Below, one piece after another: positions 23,801-35,000 of a stretch of DNA of 45,307 nt. The translations under genes were made by a program, and so were the position numbers. Position 1 is the first letter of the stretch. Each line of letters begins with the position of its first letter. The notes under the pieces were generated by a model. That model searched no databases and was not told the origin of the DNA. It saw only the letters and a program-made list of their open reading frames with translations. Source of the stretch: Deltaproteobacteria bacterium (GTDB lineage: Bacteria > Myxococcota_A > Polyangia > Polyangiales > JADZFZ01); contig JADZFZ010001183.1 in NCBI GenBank assembly GCA_020854145.1, positions 1 to 45,307 on the forward strand, written 5' to 3'.

Positions 23801-24650
23801 CGAGCCGCTCGACACGACGTTCGAGCGGCTCCTCACGGAGGCACCCGGAGACGTCCGGTCGCGGGCCCAAGGCCTTCCGTACCGATTGGGCCTCACCCAC
23901 CGTCCGCACGGGGGGTGGGGCGACTTCGCGTCCCTCGAGCCGATCTGCGACCTGCCGCTCTACGTCCTCGACGTGATGCCGCGAGTCGGCGAGGAGACGG
24001 TCGCGCAGTTCCGTTTCGCCCATCGCGCCGGAGGCTTTCACGGACTGCTCATCGACCGTGTCGCGGACGGTCAGGTGACGCTCGACCGCGATCTCAGATC
24101 GGTGCGCACATGGCTGCGCCGCGTGCGCGTGGCGGCCCTCGCCACGGCAATCGGCGACGCGTGCGAAGCGGAGCGGCTCGTCCAGCGCGCCGAGCGAGCG
24201 TTCCGCGCAGCGACTGCCCTCGAACGACGAGCGCGAAGCACGGGCAAGCTCGCCGTGTCCGAGTACGTCCGCATCGTGTCGCTGAAGACCGCGTGGCTGG
24301 CCGGTCCGACCGTCGCGCTGTTGCGGCGTGGCGCAGCCGACCACCTCGCGGCGTTCGAGCGCGGCTACACGCTCTTCATGCTCGGGCTCCAAGCGCTCGA
24401 CGATGGAAGCGACATCGCGGAGGACGAGGCGCTCTTCGGTGTCAGCGTGCCCGCGCTCCTTGGCGTCAGCCCAGGCGCGATGCGCCAGGCCGCGCGTGTC
24501 GTGACCGAGCACGCCACCTCCGAGCTCGGTCGCGCCGGCTTCGCGCGGTTCGCGGCGTGGTCCGAGAGCCGGACGCGGGAGCTTCGCTCCCCTGCGGGGC
24601 TCCTGTCAGCGCTCGGTGGCCTGGCGCTCGGAGAGCGACTCGCTGCGTAA
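23784..24650 (+). CDS. Polyprenyl-synthetase-fold (class I isoprenoid synthase) protein
   Basis: The GTG start, behind AAGGAG, gives 288 aa and overlaps the preceding gene by 17 nt. The second Asp-rich motif DDxxD is intact as D206-D207-G-S-D210 in LGLQALDDGSDIAED. The KTA element appears as SLKTAWLAGPT. The first motif seems reduced to DRVAD in LLIDRVADGQ. The fold therefore looks like a trans-prenyltransferase, shorter than the normal 300-350 residues and with an altered allyl-binding site. It may be a working isoprenoid enzyme or a binding relic used as a sensor. Position between a sigma-54 promoter and a histidine kinase favours a role in signal-controlled terpenoid chemistry. Confidence 0.65.
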   Translation: MLVRGDEPLDTTFERLLTEAPGDVRSRAQGLPYRLGLTHRPHGGWGDFASLEPICDLPLYVLDVMPRVGEETVAQFRFAHRAGGFHGLLIDRVADGQVTLDRDLRSVRTWLRRVRVAALATAIGDACEAERLVQRAERAFRAATALERRARSTGKLAVSEYVRIVSLKTAWLAGPTVALLRRGAADHLAAFERGYTLFMLGLQALDDGSDIAEDEALFGVSVPALLGVSPGAMRQAARVVTEHATSELGRAGFARFAAWSESRTRELRSPAGLLSALGGLALGERLAA

Positions 24651-24679
24651 GTCGTGCGAGCATCGCGCGGGCTCTTTCG

Positions 24680-27039
24680 ATGTGGGGCACGCTCGAGCGG
24701 GGACGTCTGCCTGAGCCGGAGACACGGGTGATCGTGCGCGTCGCGGTCCTTGCCGCGGTCGCGCTCACCGCCATCGCGTCCTGGCTCGCGAGCACCACCC
24801 TCGATCGTCCGGTGCCGTCGCTCATGCTGGATCCGTTCGGCGATTTCTCGGTCGTGTATCTGCCCGGATGGGGCACCGAACAGTTTGGCCTGCAGCCCGG
24901 CGACCGCGTGGTCGCGGTCGGTCTGCGTCGCATCGGTGGGCAGAGCGGCCGGCGGGCTGATGCCGTGGACGCGGCGATCCTGGCCGCCGCTGCGGCCGGC
25001 GCCTCCTCGGTCGAGCTCGAGCTCGAGCGTGCGCGCCAGTCGCTGCGCGTACGCGCATCTCTCCGCTGTCTGGGTGCGGACGAGCTGTTCTGGTTCTTCG
25101 CCCTCTATGCGCTCATGGGCGCGCTGCTCCTGTGGTCCGGGTTGGCTGCCCTTCGCGCTGCGGGCCGCCGTGCAGGTGCGCGTGCCTATCTGGCGCTGAC
25201 GTGCTGCGGTTTCGTCTTTCTCGTGACCTTCTTCGACTACCACACGACACGCGTCCTCTCGCCGCTCTTCGCGGCGTCGACCTTCGGCATCGCGGTGAGC
25301 CTCGCGGCGCTCGCGCTCAACTTCCCGGAGCCGCCGGAGATGGGAAGGCGCGGCTGGCAGCTCGCCGCTCTTGTGTTCGCGGGGTCGCTCCTCGTCGGCG
25401 TGCCCCTGATGCTCGGGCCGCTCGTCAACCTCGACCTGCCGGTCCTGCGTCAGTCCGTGGCGGTAGCCATCACCCTCGCGCTGCTGTCTCTCGCCGCCGG
25501 GGTGGTTGTCCGACTGCGGCGCGCCAAGGGCCCGCAGAGGCGCGAGCTCCGGTCCGCGGCGCTCGGGCTCGTGCTGGTGCCGGTGCTCGTCGCGGTGGCC
25601 CACGTCGTCGTCCGGGTCACAGGCTTCGCCGCGTTTCACATGGTCCTGCCGTTCGTCGCGCTCCTCATCCCGGCGTCCGTCGGCTACGCGTTGATCCGGC
25701 ACAACATCCTCGGCACGACCGCCGTGCTGACACGGCGTTTGCTCCTGCCTCCGGTTCTCATCGCCGCCGTAGCTCTCGGCGGCATGGCCTGGTGGGTCTC
25801 ATGGGAGACGACGCGCGCACAGCAGTTCCACATCGTCAGCGTCGCGGTGGGCGTGCTCGTCTGCCTGGGTACCGTGCTCGGGGGCTGGCACCTGCTCACC
25901 CGGATGCTCTTCCCGGCGGTCAGCCACTTCCGTCCGACGGTGCTCCACTTGGGTGACCGGCTCGCTGCCCTCGACGACGCCGCCGCCGTGCGGAGCGAGG
26001 TCGCCCAGGCGGCCGGGCGGTTCCTGCCGGGCAGCTCCGTCGTCGCCTACGACCGCGCCGAGCGCCTGGACGGTCTCGACCTATCGGCGGCCGAGGTCGA
26101 CCGTCTCATCGAGGGTCAAGAGTTGTGGTCGGGCGACGATCCCTGGCAGCGCCGTCTCTACCTGCCGCTGCGCTCGGCGGGCGAGCTTCTGGGAGTCCTC
26201 GTCATCACGCCGAAGGATGGCGGAGCGCCGTTCACGGACGACGAGCTCACGCTGTTGCGCACGATCGCTGGCCTCGGCGCCATGGCGCTCCACAACATCA
26301 AGGTCGTTCATGCGCTCGACGAGCGTCGCACCATGGAGGTCGTGGCGACGCGCGAAGACAAGCGCCTCGCCGTCGATCTGATCGCGGCCGAGATCGCGCA
26401 CGAGCTCTCGTATCCGCTCACGTACTTCCGGCACTTCCTCCGGCAGCTCGCCGCGGGCCGTGCTCCGAAGAGCGGTGACGTCGAGATCGGACAAGAGGAG
26501 GTCGCGCGGCTCGAGCGGATGCTCGCCTCGATGCGCAAGCTCCAGATCCCCACGCCCGCGCTGCAGACGGTCTCCGTCCCTCTCGTCGCCGAGCGCGCCC
26601 GCACGCTGCTCGCGAGCGAGCTCGACGCGATGGGCGTCACGGCCGTGATCGAGATCGCGGCCGACCTCCACGTGCGCGCCGACCCCGATCAGCTTCTCCA
26701 GCTCTTCGCCAACCTCCTGCGCAACGGTGCCCAGGCGGCCTCGGCGGGCGGACGGATCGGCGTGCGGTCCCGTGCCGAGCCCAATGGCGGGGTCGTGCTC
26801 GAGTTCTGGGACACCGGCGCGGGCATCGCCGAGCACGTGCGCGACACGTTGTTCCGACCCTGGACGACGGGCCGCAAGGACGGCACCGGCCTCGGCCTGG
26901 CGCTATCGTTGAGGATCGCCCGTGCCTTCGGCTGGTCGATCGACGTGGACCGACGAGACGCCGAGACCCTCTTCGCAGTGCGGGTGCCCACGACGGTCAA
27001 GGCGCCCGACGCGGCCGAGACCCCGCCCGAGACCGGCAC

Positions 27040-27043
<4 letters not shown>
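24680..27043 (+). CDS. Membrane sensor histidine kinase with PDZ-like, 7TM-like, GAF, HisKA and HATPase domains
   Basis: This 787-aa kinase starts at ATG 24680. TM1 (about 17-37) is followed by a periplasmic PDZ-like segment (GLQPGDRVVAVGLRRIGG). A series of further hydrophobic helices follows, ending near residue 420. The cytosolic part has a GAF-like domain (about 440-560), then the HisKA box with phosphoacceptor H574 in AEIAHELSYPL. The HATPase has its N box (NLLRNGAQAA), DTGAGIAE and GTGLGLAL. All ATP motifs are present. The stop overlaps the start of the activator gene (ATGA). The PDZ-like module and the membrane helices may sense an envelope or lipid signal, and the partner is almost certainly the adjacent NtrC-type regulator. 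Confidence 0.85.
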
Positions 27044-28428
<1,385 letters not shown>

Positions 28429-29584
28429 CGGCGAGGTAGGGGCGGAGGGCTTCGAGCACGACGGCCGTGGTGAGCTCGGCGGAGCCCCACCACAGCGAGC
28501 GCGGTGCCGGTTGCTCGGGCCCGTTCCAGAAGGCCGCCTCCGGCCAGCTCGCATCCGCGCGCTGCGCGCCGAGGAGCCACTCTGCCGTGTCAGGATCACG
28601 CTCCCCAAGGTTCGCGAGCGTGCACAGGGCGAGCGCCGTCTCGAGCGGGTTGCCGTACGCGCCACCCGAGTGCCTCAGCGCGCCGACCACGGAGAGCATT
28701 TCCGCTCTTGCCGCACCGAGCCGCGTCACGCCGTCGGCGTACGCACGCGAGACCGCGTGGTGGAGGAAGAGCGGGGTGTCGTAGTAGCCGAGGGGAAGCG
28801 ATGCCTCGGGCTGCATGACGAGCGACAGCAGCCACTCGAGGGTCGCTGCGGTCTCCGCACGTTGCCCGAGGTACCAGACGACGTTGGCGTTGACGACAGC
28901 GCAGACGTCGTTGGGCGCGTCGGGCCCACGCACCCAGGTCACGAAGCGCTCGCTGGAGCGAGCCGCGAGGAGCATCTCGGTCGTCGTGGCCGGAACGGAA
29001 ACGCCCACGGCCCGAATCGCCGCGGCAGCACAGGCAGTCATATCCGTGTCGGGGTCGAGCGGCCGGTATGTCTTGGGCGTCCAGAAGCGCCACGCGCCCG
29101 TGTGCAGCGCGCCCGACTCGACGAACCGGATCAGGCGGCGAACGACGGGCGCGGCACCCTCGACAGCAGCCAGGCTCCAGAGGGCCTGCGCTGCAGCGAA
29201 GTAGTTCGAGTCGGGCACGGCGCCCTCGAGGCTCGGGTGCTCCGCGACGAGACAGGGCACCTCGCCACTGGGTGTGCGCGACGCGAGCCAGCGCAGCGCA
29301 GCGCTTGTCGCTCGGCGGGCGGTATGCCCCGTGTCCGGCATGGCGAAGAAGGATGGGCCACCGAGCCGCGCGGCGTCGAGGCGATTCACCCCGACAGAGC
29401 CGCATTCACGTGGTCAAGACGACGTTCCTTCTCGACTCGCTGCTCAACGAGACTCGTCTCGACCCGATGAGAGCTGCTCGGTGAGCATTCCCAACTCCGT
29501 TATCCCAGACACCCACCCCGCATGAGAGAGGTGACCTCCGTCAATCTGGTTGGCTGGCTGTGCGATGGCGGCCGATACTTCCCG

Positions 29585-29609
29585 ACTACACTCAACACTA
29601 GCCAGTGAG
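29585..29609 (+). repeat. Repeated intergenic element, copy 5
   Basis: ACTAC (29585-29589), TAG (29599-29601) and GTGAG (29605-29609) match exactly. On the minus strand it lies 196 bp before the terpenoid-cyclase-like gene; it also lies 315 bp before RR3 on the plus strand. Confidence 0.65.
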
Positions 29610-29653
29610 AATTGTGGCGCCTGACGGGGAGCTGACGCGGTTTGGTGTTGATC

Positions 29654-29676
29654 GCGTGCGCCCGGGGGGCGCACGC
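29654..29676. repeat. Perfect 10-bp GC hairpin
   Basis: GCGTGCGCCC (29654-29663) and GGGCGCACGC (29667-29676) are perfect arms around a 3-nt GGG loop. No T-run follows, so it is not a classic terminator. It could be a transcript-stabilising or pausing structure ahead of RR3. Confidence 0.5.
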
Positions 29677-29923
29677 TCCAGCTCTCCGGGGGGAGCCGGG
29701 AGGAGGGGTGAGGAATCCGGCCGACGCCGTGTCGATAGACCACCCAGGTCGTGGTCGGCGCCACGGAGGCGAACTCGCACGCCCGCGCTCCCTGAGGCTT
29801 CCGCCGTGGCAGGCACGGAGTGCGCGTCCGGCCGTCCGCTGGCGCACGAACCCCTACGATGCGGAGCGCAGTGAACTGACCAGCGAGGTCGCCGACAAGG
29901 GATTCGCTTTCGGAGGCGAACCC

Positions 29924-30682
29924 ATGTCCACCGCGCCCTTCCTGTTGGTCAGCGCCGTTCCGCTGCCTCATCTCGCCCGCATCCTGTCGCGCGGTCGCGG
30001 GCCTGCAGCGGTCTCGAGTGACTTCCGAGCTGCCGCCCGCGCGGTCCTCGAGCCGGGTGCGTACTCCGGCGTCGTGCTGGCGGACCTGCCGCGTGGTGTT
30101 CGACAGGACGCGGCCCTCCGCGTGCTCGATTCCCTGCGCTCCGTGGACCGGACGCTGCCCGCTGCGCTCGTCACCGATACTCCGGGCGAGCGCCTCATCC
30201 GGGCCGCCGCGCGAGGACGCGCCACCGTCTTCCTCGCGCCCGTCAGGCCAGCCGAGGTCGCTCGGTTCACCAACGATCTGGCTCGGGCGCATCCGGTTCG
30301 CGCCGGGATAGAGCACGCCGCACGGTGGTTTCTCCGAGGGTGTGACCTCTCGCCCGAGTCTCTCGAGGGCCGCCTGCTCGCTCTCCGCTCGCGAGGACGG
30401 ACTGCCCACGAGGCATGCCGCGAGCTCGGGGTCAGCGAGAAGAAGCACTGGCGGTTGGTCGGAGCGCTCACGAGCGCCAGTGGTGTTCCCCGATTGGCGA
30501 CCATCGTTTCTTTGGTATTGCGCAGAGCCCAGGACGAGGCGGTCCCGTGGGAACCCCCGCAGCGGAGCTCACAGAGAGTTCAGCTCTCGCGGCGGAGGCT
30601 GCGGGACATCAAGAGCCAAAATAGTGCAGCTGTTTTCTGGGAGGAAACCACCCTTGTGCGGCTCGAAGATGAGGGCAGATGA
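29924..30682 (+). CDS. Degenerate response-regulator-like protein (RR3)
   Basis: This 252-aa protein starts at ATG behind GGAGG. The receiver-like half (PFLLVSAVP through about residue 125) has lost the acidic pocket and the Lys (LAPV) but retains an Asp in VVLADLPRG. The C-terminal half has a helix-turn-helix-like stretch (RTAHEACRELGVSEKKHWR) arranged as in RR1 and RR2, though more diverged. It probably regulates without phosphorylation. The gene precedes the surface-protein block at 30.7-45 kb and could control it. A basic tail follows (around VQLSRRRLRDIKSQN). Confidence 0.7.
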   Translation: MSTAPFLLVSAVPLPHLARILSRGRGPAAVSSDFRAAARAVLEPGAYSGVVLADLPRGVRQDAALRVLDSLRSVDRTLPAALVTDTPGERLIRAAARGRATVFLAPVRPAEVARFTNDLARAHPVRAGIEHAARWFLRGCDLSPESLEGRLLALRSRGRTAHEACRELGVSEKKHWRLVGALTSASGVPRLATIVSLVLRRAQDEAVPWEPPQRSSQRVQLSRRRLRDIKSQNSAAVFWEETTLVRLEDEGR

Positions 30683-30716
30683 TGGTCCGACTGCGCGGCT
30701 CTCCCCGATGCGTCCT

Positions 30717-30731
30717 GGAGGGATATCCGTG
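30717..30731 (+). promoter_or_regulatory. Ribosome binding site deciding the GTG start at 30729
   Basis: GGAGGG at 30717-30722 lies 6 nt before GTG at 30729. The alternative ATG at 30708 lacks such a site. Confidence 0.5.
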
Positions 30732-31985
30732 GTGTGCATAGGTCGCTCGTGTTTCGGGTCGTGGTCGCCGACCGTGGCGACTCTCGCCTTGTGGGCTGGC
30801 TTGTCAGTCGGGCTGGCAGGGTGTGGTGACGATTCGGCCACGCATGGCGTTGACGCCGCCACAGATGACGCGCGCAGCTCTGAGGATCTCGGAGGCCGAC
30901 CCGATATCGCGCGCGCAGACTCCTCGACACCGGACGCCGGCGCCGACGCCCCCGACGTCGCCCCCGACAGCGACGGCGGCATGGATGGGGCCGCGGACCG
31001 CGACGGAGGCGTGATGGACGCCGCACCGGACGTCCCCGACCTGGGTGCCGACGCGACCGACGCCGTCGTCGTCGACGCGGACGACCCGGATGCACCCTTC
31101 GATGCGGCACGCTACCGAGGGGACGCCAGCCGCCCGCCTTGTCCCGTCGGCTCGGAGTGCGAGGCGGGAGAGCGCGAGCCTGTCACAGGATGCCCGGCCG
31201 GTGAATCGAGCGAGCGCATATGCCGCGACGACTGCGTCTGGGGCGAACCGACAGTGTGTGTCCCGCCCTGCACCCGCCCGCCGATGCCGAGCCGAACGGG
31301 CGCAGATCCCGTGTGCATTCCTGCGGGGCTATTCATCCTGGGCGGCGAGATTCCCCGGGGTTTCGGTGGTCCCAGCAGTCTGCCAGTACGTGAGATCACC
31401 CTCAGCGAATACTACATCGACCGCTACCCCGTCACGATGGACCGCTACATGGCGTGCATCCAGGACGGCGGTTGCACAGGTCCCCTCTTGGACATCGAGT
31501 TCGGGTCGTTGCGAATTTCGCCTCCCGGTCCCGCGCACTTCGCCAGCTTCATCTACGAGCGAGACCGGGTTGCCCAGTTCTGCCGTTGGGACGGGGGCGA
31601 GCTTCCCACGGAGTATCAGTGGGAGAAGGCGGCCCGAGGCCCCGCTCCGCGGGCGCCACGCCACGCGTGGGGCGACGGTGATGGCGACGATTGTCAACAT
31701 CACTCGGGTAGTGCCTGCTTCGGCACCCCGTTTTCCATCCACGCCATGCCCGCGTCGGTGTCGGCCTACGGCGTGCGCCTTCTCGGGTCGATATGGGAGT
31801 ACACGAGCGGCTATGCGTTCGACGGGTACGAGGAGATCGCAGATACGGATCCCTCCACCGGTGTTCCCCCCAATCGCCCCCTTTCACGGGGATGGCGATG
31901 GAGCGGCATCATCGACGCAGTGCCCTCGACGGCGGTTTACCGCCACGAGCACCCGGGCGCCGACGGATTTCGCTGCGTCTACTGA
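30729..31985 (+). CDS. SUMF1/FGE-fold lipoprotein, catalytic Cys absent
   Basis: The 418-aa product starts at GTG. Residues 1-31 form a signal peptide ending in the lipobox GLAGC (C32). A long Asp/Ala/Gly-rich spacer (about 33-125) and a Cys-rich knob follow. The SUMF1-like domain begins at CIPAGLFILGGE and contains YYIDRYPVTMDRYMAC, ELPTEYQWEKAARG, GSIWEYTSG and the ending GADGFRCVY. The Cys pair that makes formylglycine in true FGE is not in the final segment (SRGWRWSGIIDAV), so the protein is not a sulfatase activator. It is probably a surface-displayed binding protein. It heads the cluster of envelope proteins upstream of the Tc-like genes. Confidence 0.8.
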   Translation: MVCIGRSCFGSWSPTVATLALWAGLSVGLAGCGDDSATHGVDAATDDARSSEDLGGRPDIARADSSTPDAGADAPDVAPDSDGGMDGAADRDGGVMDAAPDVPDLGADATDAVVVDADDPDAPFDAARYRGDASRPPCPVGSECEAGEREPVTGCPAGESSERICRDDCVWGEPTVCVPPCTRPPMPSRTGADPVCIPAGLFILGGEIPRGFGGPSSLPVREITLSEYYIDRYPVTMDRYMACIQDGGCTGPLLDIEFGSLRISPPGPAHFASFIYERDRVAQFCRWDGGELPTEYQWEKAARGPAPRAPRHAWGDGDGDDCQHHSGSACFGTPFSIHAMPASVSAYGVRLLGSIWEYTSGYAFDGYEEIADTDPSTGVPPNRPLSRGWRWSGIIDAVPSTAVYRHEHPGADGFRCVY

Positions 31986-32047
31986 CGGACTCACGAATGC
32001 TCGACCAAATGTCACCCAAACCGCGATCTGCTCAGCTGGAGGCACAG

Positions 32048-35000
32048 ATGGGTTCCGAACGAAGCCGAACGATGCTGGTCCTGGCAATCGCGGCAGTTGC
32101 AGCGTGCAGCAGCGATCCGCCCCCATCCACGGCTCGGAGCGCGCTCGTGGACGGCCCGTCCTGGCCAGAGGGCCGAGCGTTTGCCGCTACCTGGGATCCC
32201 GGCCTTGAACCAACCGAGACACTGCGGATTGCATACGAACCCGATCCCCAGTCCGGCGCCTACGCCGACTTGATCGACACGCTCGAGCTCGCTTGTGCCG
32301 ACGAGACCAATGGCCGGTTTGTGGAAACCACGCCGCCAGAGAGTCCCACGCCAGCACCCGGCTGTGGCAGGAAAGGAGCGCTCGCGGTGTTCGTTGCCAA
32401 CTGCATGGGCTACCGCTTCCTCTCCTTCGCAGAGACCGTCGTACCGATGGAGTTGTATGCGGACGGGCTCATCCGGCCGCAGCCGATCGGCGAAGATCCC
32501 GACCCTCCTACCGAGTCGCCGCAGTTCGTCTTACCGGTTCCCACCGCGTCGGACGCCGCAAGCTTGGCAATCATCTCGGCCGCCTATTTCCAGGCCGCCG
32601 GCTTCGCCGGGGCCGTGGCGCTCGACCTGACGGACATCGACTGCAGCGGCTCCCAGGCTCTCAATGCCCATTCCGTCGAGACCGCGCCCGACGACGACCC
32701 CGCGGCTGACTACGTCACGCTCGGTTTTGTCATCGCCTCTGGCGTCTCGGAAGCCGGCCGCATGATTGGCGAGGCTGCGGGCGTGGCGTCGCAGAACCTC
32801 CAGGCCGCCGCCGAAGCCCAACGCGCCACCCAGCGTGACGAGAGGCAAGCGATCATCGGCGGATGGCGCGGAAGGCACGACTCGCGGCTGGAGATTGCCA
32901 ATATCCTATTCGGAATCCCGGAGGACCTCTTCGAAGCGGAAGGGGTCCCAAGCGACACGCTCCTCGCGCGAGCGCCTGCCGTCGAGACGCCCGCAGAGAC
33001 CGACGCCGACCGTCGCGCCGAGGAGCTCGTCCGCTCCCTCCGCATCGATCCTCGCCTGGAAGAGTCCCAGCTGTACGAGCAGGTCTGCGGCGCCATGCAG
33101 GAAGACCTCCCTGGGATCTTCGAGGAAAGCGCGAATTGCGACACGGAGGCGGAGAGTCTGCTTACGGGCTTCGGCATCGATCTCGTGGGCCTCCGCCAAG
33201 CGACCCGCCGTATCCTCCAGACGAGCGCCGCGACCGGACGCGTGCTCATGGACGATCCCTCCACCCCCCTGGGAGGCATCCCCCGCGTAGTCGGCACGCT
33301 GCCGAACGCTGCTCCCGCCGATCCCGCATTCCTCTTCGCACGCACCGCGGGAGCCACACGGTTGAGCGACGTCGCAGACACCGACGCAGACGTGCACGCG
33401 CCGACACCGGAGTACGCCCTGCGCGGCGTGCTCAACACCCAGGACTACCTCGCCTGGGTCCTGGAACGCGCCATCCGTCGAGCGGACTACACTGCCGACA
33501 GCGCCGCGACCTCGATCGCCGAACGGGGACGCTTGCTCCTGCGCGAATCCGTTCCCATGCGCGTCTCGGTCGCCATCGGCCAGGCAGACGAGCCCACCTG
33601 CAGCCCCTATTGCCCACCCAACACGCGGATTGCCGGGTTGCACCTTCCTGGCGGGCAATGGCTTCCTCCCGACGACCCTCAGACGCCAGAAACTGCCGAA
33701 CGCGGCTATCGCTTCCCAGGGCGCACCTTCGGACTGGGCGGAGACATCGACCGCGTTCGGGTGCGCCTCTACGGCGGGGTTGCCGACGTGGACCGCTACG
33801 AGCTCGTTCGCGGCGAGGCCGGCGTCCAGTGCGTGCTCGGCGGGCGCATCGAAGGCGTCCCCTGCGATCCCTCCGACTACCTGCTCGGCGCGCCGACTCT
33901 CCAGACCGACTCGAGCGCGGCATCTGGCTTCGGCACCAAGTATCTCGAGTGGAATTGGATGGGTGGAGGCGGCGACGAGCCTGCCGCTCAAGAGGGCGAG
34001 TCGATGTACATCGTCGACTCCTTGGGCGACACGTTGGGCCACCAGGGTGTCGTCCTCGGCTTCATTGCCCACGAAGGCGACCACAATGGCATGGACGACC
34101 AGCATTCCCGGCTCACGGGCTTTCCTGCTGGCGTGACGGTTCGGACGTCCGTGACCGAGACCATCGCACCTGATCCGGTAGACCTGGAGCGAGCGCAATA
34201 CACATGCGCCGGCGTGCTCCACGACGTTCGGCTGCCTCTTGAGGACGAGCTGACCGAGAGCACGGAAGGCCGCGACGAAATCGAGAGTGCATGGGCCCAC
34301 TACCTTCGCCTCGCCCGTCAGGCCGCCGACGAGGCCGACGTCCTTGGCGAGGAGCTCGTTCGTGAGGGCCTCGAGATGGACCTGCGCGCGGAGAACGCCC
34401 GCGATGCGCTGGAATCGATCTGCGGCGGCGTCGTGAACGTGGCCTCTTTGGATGCAAACCCAGCCACCTGCACGTGTGCCATGGGCGCGGCCGAGTGCGA
34501 GCGTGCGGAAATCGCGACTGGACCAAGCGACTGCGGGCGATGTGTCTTGGATCGGTGTTTACCAGGCGGTCTGACGCAGCTACTGCGCGATAGCCCCGAT
34601 CTCGACAGCGTCCGCCGGTGCTTGGGGGAGCCGCGAGACGGCGAGGTCGAGCTGGTGCACGCCGCCCTCAGCGACCATCCGTTGTGCATGTGGCAAGTCA
34701 CCGAACGGAACCAGCCGCCTTGTGTCTGCCCAGTCGGCGCGGCGGAGTGCCCTGACCCGGTCGAGTTCGAGTGCCCCATGATCGCTTCGCCGGACGCATC
34801 GAGCTGCTCAACGGTGTACGGAAGCTCACTGCCTGCGGGGTTCACCGCGCTTGCGCCCAGCCGGGCGATCGGGCTGACCGCAACGGGTTCCAGCGGAGCG
34901 TTCGCTGGGAGCTGTGCGCAGATCGCACGTCTGCGCGCTCGATGGCCAATCGGTAGCGGTTCGCCGGTTCCTGCGGATGCCGCACAGCTTCTCGAAGACG

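Larger units (their letters stand above)
29390..29923. other. 534-bp intergenic region
   Basis: No supported gene. It holds the fifth copy of the repeated element (29585-29609), a perfect 10-bp hairpin at 29654-29676, and GGAGG (29912-29916) ahead of the ATG at 29924. Short frames such as 29500-29847 on the minus strand show no conserved character. Confidence 0.5.

Noticed and set aside
23915..24679. Long upstream extension in the histidine kinase frame
   Set aside because: It runs through the polyprenyl-synthetase-fold gene, which has conserved motifs; the extension is Arg-rich without features.
29654..29676. GC hairpin as a rho-independent terminator
   Set aside because: No T-run on either side and no gene end immediately before it.
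30729..31985. Formylglycine-generating (sulfatase-activating) enzyme
   Set aside because: The final domain segment lacks the catalytic Cys pair, and no sulfatase gene is present.
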